Of a DNA stretch of 56,651 bases, positions 10,004-18,207 are shown piece after piece. The notes under the pieces are model-generated. The model was not told where the DNA came from. It saw only the letters and a program-made list of their open reading frames with translations, and searched no databases. Source of the stretch: Acidimicrobiaceae bacterium. GTDB lineage: Bacteria; Actinomycetota; Acidimicrobiia; Acidimicrobiales; Aldehydirespiratoraceae. A program made the translations under genes and the position numbers. Each line of letters begins with the position of its first letter. Positions within the stretch are counted from its first letter, which is position 1. The DNA lies in the NCBI GenBank assembly GCA_009837445.1, contig VXTM01000041.1, positions 1-56,651 of the forward strand. The letters run 5' to 3'.

Positions 10004-11089
10004 TCAGGGCATCTCTTCGAGCTTGGCGAACATTCTGGCGGCCGCTTCGGCTGCTTTGGCCCTGATCTCCTCCGCGTCCACCCGGGTGGCGCGGCCGTCG
10101 CGCAGCACAACCTCGCCGTCGACGGTTACCTCGGCGGCCCGCACACCGGTGGTGAAGGCCAGCGACCACGGGTCCATGCGGTCATAGGACCACGTCACCG
10201 TGTCCTCGAGGGCCTCCGGGAAGAGCCTCCACCCGGTCTCCAGCCAGCTCCAGGCCGTCTCGGGCGTGGCGGTCACGTCGTCCTCGCGCAGGCGCACGTA
10301 AGCCACCCGGAACTCGTCAAGCATGGCCGCGCCGATCCCGTCGGTGCCGAGCGCCACCGGGTTGGGCCGGGCCGCGGGCCGGGCGTAGCCGACCGCGTTG
10401 TTCATGTTGGAGCGGGGGTTGTGCACGATCACGCCGGGGAGGTCGCGGTCGAGGTGGACGGCGTGGATCACCAGCCAGTCGTCGCGAGCCAGCGACTCCA
10501 GGCGGGCCCCGGCGGCGATGTCCGCGGTTCCCTCCGAGACGTGGATGTGCACGCCGGTGCGGTGGTCGGCGGCCAGTCCGGCGGCCGCCTCGAGTGTGGC
10601 GTCGGAGCAGGTGAAGGCGGCGTGGACGCCCACGTGGCCCCGGCCCCCGGCCCGCAGGAAGCGGTCGTTCTCGGCCAGTCCGGCGGCTGCGCCGGCCGAG
10701 CCGTGCCGGTCGGTCACGCCGTAGCAGCAGTCGACCCGCACCCCCACCTCGGCGCAGGCCGCCGCGATCACGTCTAGGGACCCCTCGATCGCGTTGGGGG
10801 ACTCGTGATGGTCGATGATGGCGGTCGTGCCCGACTCCAGGGCCTCAAGCGCGCCCAGCTTGGCCGACCACTCGATTATGTCGAGGTCGAGGGCCCGGTC
10901 CAGGCGCCACCACACCAGTTCCAGGATCTCCAGGAACTGGGTCGGGGTGCGGGGCGGCGCGGGCATCCCGCGGGCCAGCGCCGAGTACAGGTGGTGATGG
11001 GCGCACACCATGCCGGGAGTGGTGCGGGCGCCCGCCTCCGGGTGCGCGGGCGCGCCAACAGTCTCAGGATCCGTGGCTGGGCCGGTCAC
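10004..11089 (-). CDS. ssnA: SsnA-type aminohydrolase, compact form lacking the beta-sandwich
   Basis: A 361-aa metal-dependent amidohydrolase that matches E. coli SsnA block by block: PGMVCAHHHLYSALARGMP, WWRLDRALD, SGTTAIIDHHESP, HIHVSEGTADI, HNPRSNMNNAVGYA and ALGTDGIG. The metal ligands appear intact (His31, His33, His183, His209, Asp250). SsnA has about 440 residues; here about 60 N-terminal residues and the AGxxADL segment that together build the composite beta-sandwich are absent. The start is fixed by a GTGA overlap with the stop of the upstream hydroxylase gene (GTG at 11087-11089), so the short N-terminus looks genuine. SsnA-family genes travel with selenium-dependent molybdenum hydroxylases; the substrate is unproven. 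Confidence 0.82.
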   Translation of the reverse strand: MTGPATDPETVGAPAHPEAGARTTPGMVCAHHHLYSALARGMPAPPRTPTQFLEILELVWWRLDRALDLDIIEWSAKLGALEALESGTTAIIDHHESPNAIEGSLDVIAAACAEVGVRVDCCYGVTDRHGSAGAAAGLAENDRFLRAGGRGHVGVHAAFTCSDATLEAAAGLAADHRTGVHIHVSEGTADIAAGARLESLARDDWLVIHAVHLDRDLPGVIVHNPRSNMNNAVGYARPAARPNPVALGTDGIGAAMLDEFRVAYVRLREDDVTATPETAWSWLETGWRLFPEALEDTVTWSYDRMDPWSLAFTTGVRAAEVTVDGEVVLRDGRATRVDAEEIRAKAAEAAARMFAKLEEMP

Positions 11090-13758
11090 GAACGGGGCGT
11101 CACAGGTTGGTGAGTGTTGATCGGCAGGTGGGTGCGCCATTGCCCGTCCACCTGGCGCATAGCCTCGGCCACCGCGCCGGCGGTCGGGACCAGGCCGATC
11201 TCGCCGACGCCCTTGATGCCGTAGGGCGCGTCGGGCTGGGGGGCCTCGACCAGGATCACGTCCACCGGCGGCATGTCCTTGGCCCTGATTATGTCCAGCC
11301 CCCGCAGGGTGTCGAACTTGGGCCGGCCCTCCTCGTCGCAAGGAAAGTCCTCGCTCAGTGCGTAGCCCAGGCCCATGTGGACGCTGCCCTCGATCTGACC
11401 CTCGCACAGCAGCGGGTTGACGGCCCGGCCCACGTCGTGGGCGGCCACCACCTTTTCCACCTTGCCGGTCTTCGGGTCGGCGATCACCATCTGGGCCGCG
11501 TAGCCGAACGTGGAGTGGATGACCGGGTGCTCAAGACCGTCGCTGAGCTTGTTGGTCCAGTCCACCCGGTACTCGCCCTCGTAGTCGACGCCGGTGAGGC
11601 AGCCCCCGGCCAGCGCGGCCCGGCACGCCTCGGCCACCGATCCGGCTCCCATCAGCGTGCCCCGCGAGCCGGTGGTCTGGCCCGCGCCCAGCTCCCGGCT
11701 GGTGTCGACGTAGACCTTCACCGTCTCGGGCCGCACTCCGAGCTCCTCGACCGCCACCTGGAGGGCCACGGTGTGCACGCCCTGGCCCATCTCGGTCCAG
11801 CAGTGGCGCACCTCGACGACGGTGTCGGGTCCGGCCGGGGTGCCGGCCGGGTGGGCGGCGTCGGGCACGAAATGGACCACAGCCCGGCTGATCTCCTTGA
11901 AGCCGTTGCCCAGCCCGGAGTTCTTCAGCCCCAGGCCGAGGCCCACGGCCTTGCCGGCCGCGATGGCCTCGTCGTAGGCGTCCTTGATGGCGTCCAGGCA
12001 CTCCAGCGCGCCCAGGCTGCCGTCGTCCATGATCTGGCCAGGACCCCACTCCGCGCCGGGGGTCACCGCGTTGCGGCGCCGGATCTCCCAGCCGCTGATC
12101 CCGACCGCGTCGGCCAGCCGGTCCATGGCGCCCTCCATGGCGAACTGGGCCTGGTTGGCCCCGAAGCCTCGGAAGGCGCCGCACACGCTGTTGTTGGTGC
12201 GGGCCGCCACCGCCTCGACGTCCACCACCGGCACCGCGTAGGGGCCGCAGGCGTGGCCGGCGGCCCTCTCCAGGACCTTCATGCCCACCGAGGCGTACGG
12301 TCCGGAGTCACCCAGCATCCGGGCCCGCAGCGCGGTGAGCTTCCCCTCGTCGTCGCACCCGACGGCCAACTCGATGCGTACCGGGTGCCGCTTGGGGTGC
12401 ACCAGCAGCGACTCCTCGCGCGAGAACGTGGTCTTGACCGGCCGGTCCAGCAGCCAGGCGGCCAGCGCGGTCTGGGTCTGGTTGGAGCAGTCTTCCTTGC
12501 CCCCGAAGGCTCCGCCGTTGGCGACCTGCTCGGCCCAGATGCGGCTGCTGTCGATCCCGAGCACGGCCGCGGTCTGGTCGCGGTCGTCCCACACGCCCTG
12601 GCCACCGGAGTACAGGTCCAGGCCGCGCTCGCCGTCGACGACCTTGGGCACGGCCAGGGTTGACTCGGGCTCCAGGAAGGCCTGCTCCACGCGCTGGGTC
12701 TGGAACGTCTCCCGCACTACGTGGGCCGACGCGGTCAGCGCATCCTCCACGTCGCCGCCCCGGGCGTAGGTCGACACCGACAGGACGTTCCCGTCCAGTC
12801 CCCACACCGCGTCCTCGGCGCCGTCGGCTACGGCCGCGGCCGGGTCGGTGATGGGGGGCAGCGGCTCGTAGACCACGTCGACGAGGGTCGCGGCCCCGCG
12901 GGCGGTCTCGCGGCTGTCGGCCACCACCAAGGCCAGGATGTCGCCCAGATAGGAGGTGCGGCCGCCGGGCGGGATGAACACCGGCCAGTCCTTGTGGATC
13001 AGCCCGATGCGCAGGTCGCCAACAACGTCGTCCCCGGTGAACACGGCCACCACGCCGGGCTGGGCTGCGGCCCGGCTGGTGTCGATCGAGATGATGTCGG
13101 CGCGGGCGTGCTCGGCCAAGTGCACCGCGCCGTGGAGCATCCCCGGCGCGGTCATGTCGTCGATGTAGAGCTTGTCGCCCATGGCCAGTTCGGTCGACTC
13201 GTAGCGGGCGGCCCGGGATCCCACGCCCCGGGCGACCTCCACCGCGGTGCCGCCGGCCATACCGTCGGCGCCGGTGGCCAGCATCTCCACCGCGTCGAGG
13301 ATCTTCAGGTAACCGGTGCAGCGGCACAGGTGGGCGCCGAGGTGGCGGGAGGCCTGGTCGCGGGTGAGGGCGGCGCCCTTGTTGTCGATTAGGGCCTTGA
13401 CCCGCATCACGATCCCGGGCGTGCAGAAGCCGCACTGGACCGCGCCGGCCGCGCCGAAGGCGGCCGCGTAGCGGTGGCGCTCCTCGTCGCTGAGGCCCTC
13501 GGGAGTGACGATCTCCGCGCCCTCGGCCTTGCTGAGGGGGATCTGGCAGGCCACCCGGGCCTTGCCGTTCAACAGCACCGTGCAGCAGCCGCACTGCCCC
13601 GACGGGGAGCAGCCGTCCTTGGCCGCGATCAGCCCCAGCTCCTCGCGCAGCGCGGCAAGCAGGTGGGGATGGTCGCCGACCCGCACCGTCGAGCCGTTGC
13701 AGACGAACTCGGTCACGGTCGGCGCCACGGGCGCGGCTCGCTCCTGGAGATCGGTCAT
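11086..13758 (-). CDS. xdhD: Fused [2Fe-2S]/molybdenum purine hydroxylase, selenium-dependent xanthine dehydrogenase family
   Basis: An 890-aa fusion. Residues 15-155 are the two [2Fe-2S] domains: Cys50, Cys56, Cys59, Cys71 and Cys109, Cys112, Cys145, Cys147. Residues 180-890 are the molybdopterin-binding domain with GGAFGGKEDCSNQ, GAFRGFGANQAQFAMEG (substrate arginine) and KGVGEIGLVP, whose glutamate (about 853) is the expected catalytic base. Blocks such as GLIHKDWPVFIPPGG and EQAFLEPESTLAVP match the family of XdhD and clostridial Se-dependent xanthine dehydrogenases, in which a labile Se is a Mo ligand, not selenocysteine. No FAD subunit or XdhC-type chaperone is nearby. ATG at 13758 with GGAGG upstream; the stop overlaps the ssnA start. 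Confidence 0.88.
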   Translation of the reverse strand: MTDLQERAAPVAPTVTEFVCNGSTVRVGDHPHLLAALREELGLIAAKDGCSPSGQCGCCTVLLNGKARVACQIPLSKAEGAEIVTPEGLSDEERHRYAAAFGAAGAVQCGFCTPGIVMRVKALIDNKGAALTRDQASRHLGAHLCRCTGYLKILDAVEMLATGADGMAGGTAVEVARGVGSRAARYESTELAMGDKLYIDDMTAPGMLHGAVHLAEHARADIISIDTSRAAAQPGVVAVFTGDDVVGDLRIGLIHKDWPVFIPPGGRTSYLGDILALVVADSRETARGAATLVDVVYEPLPPITDPAAAVADGAEDAVWGLDGNVLSVSTYARGGDVEDALTASAHVVRETFQTQRVEQAFLEPESTLAVPKVVDGERGLDLYSGGQGVWDDRDQTAAVLGIDSSRIWAEQVANGGAFGGKEDCSNQTQTALAAWLLDRPVKTTFSREESLLVHPKRHPVRIELAVGCDDEGKLTALRARMLGDSGPYASVGMKVLERAAGHACGPYAVPVVDVEAVAARTNNSVCGAFRGFGANQAQFAMEGAMDRLADAVGISGWEIRRRNAVTPGAEWGPGQIMDDGSLGALECLDAIKDAYDEAIAAGKAVGLGLGLKNSGLGNGFKEISRAVVHFVPDAAHPAGTPAGPDTVVEVRHCWTEMGQGVHTVALQVAVEELGVRPETVKVYVDTSRELGAGQTTGSRGTLMGAGSVAEACRAALAGGCLTGVDYEGEYRVDWTNKLSDGLEHPVIHSTFGYAAQMVIADPKTGKVEKVVAAHDVGRAVNPLLCEGQIEGSVHMGLGYALSEDFPCDEEGRPKFDTLRGLDIIRAKDMPPVDVILVEAPQPDAPYGIKGVGEIGLVPTAGAVAEAMRQVDGQWRTHLPINTHQPVTPRS

Positions 13759-13781
13759 ATCAATAACGCCTCCACCCCCGC

Positions 13782-13787
13782 ACAATA
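13782..13787 (-). promoter_or_regulatory. Predicted -10 element of the purine operon
   Basis: Reading the minus strand, TATTGT (13787 to 13782) lies 23 bases before the hydroxylase ATG, in an AT-richer patch between two genes. A -35 is not clear. It would start a transcript of five genes ending at the phosphoribosyltransferase. Confidence 0.35.
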
Positions 13788-13879
13788 CACAAAATCGACC
13801 AAGCGCAGCACGAGAGCCGCAGGTGCACCGTTTGGATGCTCCTCAGCCACCATCCCGTCGCCGGTCTTGGTGCCTCTGA

Positions 13880-15583
13880 TCAGGTGTCGACGTTGATGTT
13901 GATGGTGTGCCAGCCCTCGGCGCCGTTGGGGGCGGGCGGCACCTCCCGCTCGCTCTGGGTGAAGCCGTCTCCGTCGGTGGCCCGCACCTGGATCCGGTGC
14001 CGGCCCGCGGTGGGCGTCCACTCGCGGTGCCACTGCACCCAACTCTCGTCGCCCACGGCCTCGCCCAGCCGGCAGGGCAGCCAGCCCTCGCCGTCGATGT
14101 TGACCTCGACCTGCTCGATGCCCCGGGTCGGCGCCCAGGCGATGCCGGCGATCGGGGTGGTCTGCCCGGCGGTCAGGCCGCGGCCGGCGGAGGGCACGTC
14201 GATGCGGCTCTGGGTCTTCATGGGCCCCTCCTTGGACCAGCCCCGGGGCACCCAGTAGCCGTCGAAGCCGTCCCAGGTGGTGAGGTTGATCTCCTCGAGC
14301 CACTTGACCGCGGAGACATAGCCGTAGAGGCCGGCCACCACCAGCCGGGCTGGGAACCCGTGACGGGTGGGCAGGAACTCGTCGTTCATGCCGATGGCCA
14401 GGATGGCGTTGCGGCCGTCGTAGACCACATCGGTCGGGAAGCCTGCGGTCCAGTCGTCCACCGAGCGGCCCACCACCTGATCGGCGCCGGGCTGCACCCC
14501 GGCCCGGTCGAGCAGCACCGACAGCGGGACCCCGGTCCACACCGCGTTGCCGACCAGGTTGCCGCCCACCTCGTTGGACACGCACGACAGGGTGATGACG
14601 TAGTCGGAGAGATCCATGGCCTGGATCTCGTCGAAGGTGATCTCGTAGGGGTTGTCCACCATCCCGGTGAACCGGAGCTTCCAGTCGCCCGGGTCGACCT
14701 GGGGGACCCGGCCGAAGGCGGTGTCGATCCGGTAGAAGCCGTCGTTGGGCGTCACATACGAGGAGATGCCGGCGACCTCGTCGTCGAGGGTGTCGAGGGT
14801 GGCCAGCTGCGCCTGAACCGACGGTGCCGCCGGCTCCGGGGCGACCGTGGTGGTGGTGGTGGTCGACGCGGCAACCTCCTGAGGCGCGGTCGTGGTGGTG
14901 GACGCCGGCACCGCCTGCGGCTCGGTGGTGGGGGAGGGTCGCAGGGCGTTGGCCTCGAGGAACTGCTCCGCTGCCGACTGGCCCCGCAAGCCCCGCCCGA
15001 CGCCCACCATGGCCAGGGCGGCCGCGCCGGCTCCGGCCGCGTAGAAGAAGGACCGCCGGGTGGTCCCGGTGACCACCGACCGGTCGGCGGCCTCGGGAGC
15101 GGCCGCGACCGCCCGCCTGCCGGCCAGGCGGACGACACCGAGGGTGGCGGCCGCCGCCAGCACGGCGGCCGCGAGCCCCACGATCCAGGATCCGGCTGCG
15201 GGGCTGATCGGGTTGCGGGCCGCAGCCCATCCGCCCAGCAGCCCGAACAGAGCGAACCCGGACAGGGTTACCCGCAGTTGGCCACGGGCCGCCGAGCGCC
15301 CCAGCGCACCGCCCAGGGCCAGCGTGACGACGACGATGCCCACGGTGAGGAGGGTCTTCTGGCTGGCGCCGAAGTTGGCGATGCTGAACCGGACCACATC
15401 GCCCGGCGTGTAGTCGCTGAGCAGCTCGCTGACTGCCACCACCAGCGACGGGATCGACTCGAACGCCCCTTCCATGAGCTCGCCGAAGCCCAGGCCGACA
15501 GCCGCGCCGGCGGCGCCGGCCAGTGCTCCCGTCGTGCCGGGGGATGTCGCCTGCAAGGTGGTGGTGGTCTCTTCGTTCGTCAC
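13880..15583 (-). CDS. Membrane-anchored sulfite-oxidase-family molybdopterin oxidoreductase (copy 1)
   Basis: A 567-aa protein. The N-terminal 170 residues hold about four hydrophobic helices. Then comes a twin-Arg stretch TTRRSFFYAAGAGAAA (about 172-187), a Thr/Pro/Val-rich linker with runs of TTTT, and from about 285 the sulfite-oxidase-type molybdopterin domain: DNPYEITFDEIQAMD, TLSCVSNEVGG (Cys334, the expected Mo ligand), VWTGVPLSVLLDRAG, GFPARLVVAGLYGYVSAVKW and YWVPRGWSKEGPMKTQSRID, then a Mo-co dimerisation domain. No heme domain is fused. The catalytic part is probably outside the membrane. GTG start at 15583; TACGAT at 15627-15622 may be the -10. Substrate unknown; sulfite is one possibility. 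Paralogue at 18208-20262. Confidence 0.82.
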   Translation of the reverse strand: MTNEETTTTLQATSPGTTGALAGAAGAAVGLGFGELMEGAFESIPSLVVAVSELLSDYTPGDVVRFSIANFGASQKTLLTVGIVVVTLALGGALGRSAARGQLRVTLSGFALFGLLGGWAAARNPISPAAGSWIVGLAAAVLAAAATLGVVRLAGRRAVAAAPEAADRSVVTGTTRRSFFYAAGAGAAALAMVGVGRGLRGQSAAEQFLEANALRPSPTTEPQAVPASTTTTAPQEVAASTTTTTTVAPEPAAPSVQAQLATLDTLDDEVAGISSYVTPNDGFYRIDTAFGRVPQVDPGDWKLRFTGMVDNPYEITFDEIQAMDLSDYVITLSCVSNEVGGNLVGNAVWTGVPLSVLLDRAGVQPGADQVVGRSVDDWTAGFPTDVVYDGRNAILAIGMNDEFLPTRHGFPARLVVAGLYGYVSAVKWLEEINLTTWDGFDGYWVPRGWSKEGPMKTQSRIDVPSAGRGLTAGQTTPIAGIAWAPTRGIEQVEVNIDGEGWLPCRLGEAVGDESWVQWHREWTPTAGRHRIQVRATDGDGFTQSEREVPPAPNGAEGWHTININVDT

Positions 15584-15689
15584 TGCCTGCCTCTTCGCCG
15601 CCTCAGACCTGGTTATTTCAGATCGTACGCCTTTCTTTGGTAAGAGCCATGGGCAATAGTGGACGGATGGCACGGGTCCTCACCCACGT

Positions 15690-16694
15690 ATGACAGACGG
15701 CGCCGGCGACCTGCGCCTTTGGGGGTATGGCAACCATGTGGCCGGCGCCGCCGACGCCGGAGCGCTGGTCGGCCGGGTGGTGCAGGTGGACCGGGGCGAG
15801 TGCGATGTGGTCACGGCTGACGGGATGGTCCGGGCCGGCTCGGACTCGGTGCGGGCCCAGGCCGAGGTCGCGCCGGTCACCGGCGACTGGGTGCAAGTGA
15901 GGTGGCAGGACGGCGTGGCCCTGATGAGCCGCGTCCTGCCGCGGCGAACGGCCCTCACCCGCCGGGACCCGGCCGAGCGTGACGCCGAGCAGGTGCTGGC
16001 GGCCAATTTCGACACCGTGGGCATCGTTGCCGGCCTCGACCGGCCGCTGCCCCCGGGACGGTTCGAGCGCATGCTGGTGATGGCCCGTGACAGCGGCGCC
16101 GGGATCGTGATCCTGCTCACGAAGGCCGACCGGGCGACCGACGCGGCTGCGGCCGCGTCCACGGTGAGAGCAGTCGCCGGCGATGTGACCGTGCTGACGC
16201 TGAGTGTCCGTAGCGGCGCAGGCATCGACGACCTGAGGTCGAGGCTCGGCCCGGGCCACACCCTGGCGCTGGTGGGGGCCAGCGGTTCGGGGAAGTCGAG
16301 CCTGGTCAACGCCCTGGCCGGCGCCGAGGTGGCGGCCACTGCCGCGGTCCGGTACTCGGACCGGCGGGGCAGGCACACCACCATCGCCCGCCGGCTCGTG
16401 CTGCTGCCCGGCGATGGCGGCATGGTGCTCGACACTCCGGGCGTGCGGGCCCTGGGCCTGACCGACGCCCAGGAGGCGCTGCGCCGGGTGTTCAGCGACA
16501 TCGAGAACCACGGCAGCCGCTGCCGGTTCGCCGACTGCGCCCACGGAGCGGAGCCCGACTGCGCGGTGAGCGCCGCGGTCGAGAGCGGCGAGATGGACGC
16601 CCGCCGGGTGGAGCGCTTCCTGGCGCTGCGCGATGAGATCGAGCAGCAGCGCATCCGCGAGGAGACGAGAGCCCGGTCCCGCCGCCGGCGCTGA
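15690..16694 (+). CDS. rsgA: Ribosome small-subunit-dependent GTPase A
   Basis: A 334-aa circularly permuted GTPase. After an N-terminal OB-fold (about 20-95) the motifs occur in the order G4 LTKAD (about 143), G5-like LSVRSG, G1 GASGSGKSS (about 196), G2 region GRHTT, G3 DTPG. The C-terminal zinc domain contains CRFADCAHGAEPDC. RsgA checks late maturation of the 30S subunit and binds rRNA near the decoding centre. It is divergent from the molybdoenzyme gene with 106 bases between, and stands alone. The ATG at 15690 has no clear Shine-Dalgarno. Confidence 0.93.
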   Translation: MTDGAGDLRLWGYGNHVAGAADAGALVGRVVQVDRGECDVVTADGMVRAGSDSVRAQAEVAPVTGDWVQVRWQDGVALMSRVLPRRTALTRRDPAERDAEQVLAANFDTVGIVAGLDRPLPPGRFERMLVMARDSGAGIVILLTKADRATDAAAAASTVRAVAGDVTVLTLSVRSGAGIDDLRSRLGPGHTLALVGASGSGKSSLVNALAGAEVAATAAVRYSDRRGRHTTIARRLVLLPGDGGMVLDTPGVRALGLTDAQEALRRVFSDIENHGSRCRFADCAHGAEPDCAVSAAVESGEMDARRVERFLALRDEIEQQRIREETRARSRRRR

Positions 16695-16719
16695 GAGTTC
16701 GAGCCGAGCGCCCCTGGGA

Positions 16720-18207
16720 CTACACGAGGCGGCGGCGGTCGATCTTGCCCGACGGGTTGCGGGGCAGCGCATCGACCAGCTCCAACGCCTCGGGCAGCTT
16801 GTAGCGGGCCAGCGACGCCGAGCAGAAGGACCGCAAGTCCTCCAGCGTCGGAGGGTTGGCGCGGTCTCTCGGCACGACCACGGCCAGGCCGGTCTCGCCC
16901 ATCACCGGGTCGGGAAGCCCCACCACGACCGCCTCGACCACTTCGGGGTGAGCTTGGAGGACGGCCTCGACCTCGATCGGGTAGACGTTGTAGCCGCCGC
17001 GGATGTACATCTCGGCGGTCCTCCCCGCCAGCCGGTACAGGCCCTGGCCGTCGACGGTGGCCAGGTCGCCGGTTCGCAGCCAGCCGTCGACGAGCGCCTC
17101 GGCACTGCCGTCCGGGTCTCGCCAGTAGCCCGACATCACCGCAGGCGAGCGCAGCCAGAGCTCGCCTATCTCCCCAGCATCAAGCCGGACCCCATCGGCG
17201 TCCCGGATCTCGGCCTCCACGCCTTCTCGGGGCCTGCCGACCGAATGGCAGGCTTCGTCGTCCTCGGCGTCGAGCGCGGTGGCCAGTCCCACGCCCCCGG
17301 ACTCCGTGGACGAGTAGCGGATCGAGTACGGGGCGCCGAACCTCTCGCGGGCCGCTCTCACCAGTTCGGGTGACGACGGCCCCCCGCCCGCCACCACCGC
17401 CCGCACCGCCGAGAAGTCAAGCTCCCTCGACAGCTCGTGCCTGACCATCAAGGCGATCTGGGGGGCCACGCCGTTCACCGCGGCCATCCGGTGGCGGGCG
17501 ACGAGCTCCAGAGCCGCTCCGGCCGACCAGCGCTCCAGCAGGTGGGTGGTGCGGCCGCAGGCCAGCATCCACGGCAGCTTGGTCATGAAGCCCACATGGG
17601 CGAAGTGCGTGGACGAGATGCCGTGGCCGCCGCCCCAGGCGCTGCCGGCGTCGATGGCGGCGACGGCCCGGAGCTGGCGGTTGGCGAACCAGACCGCCTT
17701 CGGCGAGCCGGTCGAACCCGACGTGAAGCAGATGCACACCGGTCGCTCGCCGTCATCGTCGGCCGGTACGGGCTGCTGCGACCCCCAGGAAGGGGAGCGG
17801 ATCGAACCGCCGGCGGAAGTCGCGTCCGGGCCCGGTTCCAGGATCTCGGTGCGCGGGGCGGCGCCGGGCTCGACCAAGTGGGCGAGTCGGGGATCGACCA
17901 CCACCAGGTCGGCATCCAGGGCGTCGAGGCATACGGCCACCTCGGCCCGGGTCAGCAGCGGGTTAACGCCCGCGGTGACGGCGCCGATGCGGGCCGCGCC
18001 CAGATAGACGGCCACGTAGTCCACGTCGGAGGGCAGCACCAGGCCCACCACCGAGCCTTCTCCGAGGCCCCGCTCCCGCAGCCCGGCTGCCGCCTCGCGC
18101 CCGGCGAGTTCGAGCTGCTCGAAGCTCAACGACCCGCCCGACGGTGTCACGAAGGCGGCCCGCGACCCGAACTCGCCGGCCGCCCGCGAGATTGCTTCAG
18201 CTAACAC
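16720..18207 (-). CDS. Acyl-CoA synthetase (AMP-forming, ANL family)
   Basis: A 495-aa acyl-activating enzyme. The phosphate-binding loop is TSGSTGSPKAV (about 160-170), followed by YSSTESGGVG, ELWLRSPAVMSGYWRDP, GWLRTGDLA and the hinge with YIRGGYNVYPIEVE; the C-terminal lysine lies in NPSGKIDRR. It forms acyl-AMP and then acyl-CoA from a carboxylic acid. The chain-length preference cannot be read. The GTG start follows the stop of the second molybdoenzyme directly (TGAGTG), so the two are almost certainly co-transcribed and translationally coupled. The unusual pairing may reflect a shared catabolic pathway (inference). Confidence 0.87.
   Translation of the reverse strand: MLAEAISRAAGEFGSRAAFVTPSGGSLSFEQLELAGREAAAGLRERGLGEGSVVGLVLPSDVDYVAVYLGAARIGAVTAGVNPLLTRAEVAVCLDALDADLVVVDPRLAHLVEPGAAPRTEILEPGPDATSAGGSIRSPSWGSQQPVPADDDGERPVCICFTSGSTGSPKAVWFANRQLRAVAAIDAGSAWGGGHGISSTHFAHVGFMTKLPWMLACGRTTHLLERWSAGAALELVARHRMAAVNGVAPQIALMVRHELSRELDFSAVRAVVAGGGPSSPELVRAARERFGAPYSIRYSSTESGGVGLATALDAEDDEACHSVGRPREGVEAEIRDADGVRLDAGEIGELWLRSPAVMSGYWRDPDGSAEALVDGWLRTGDLATVDGQGLYRLAGRTAEMYIRGGYNVYPIEVEAVLQAHPEVVEAVVVGLPDPVMGETGLAVVVPRDRANPPTLEDLRSFCSASLARYKLPEALELVDALPRNPSGKIDRRRLV

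Noticed and set aside
11107..12663. A 518-codon plus-strand frame opposite the molybdenum hydroxylase gene
   Set aside because: It mirrors the codon bias of the minus-strand gene, has no motif, and conflicts with a strongly supported enzyme.
11086..13758. Selenocysteine codon in the Se-dependent-type hydroxylase
   Set aside because: No internal TGA is present; selenium in this family is a labile ligand, not selenocysteine.
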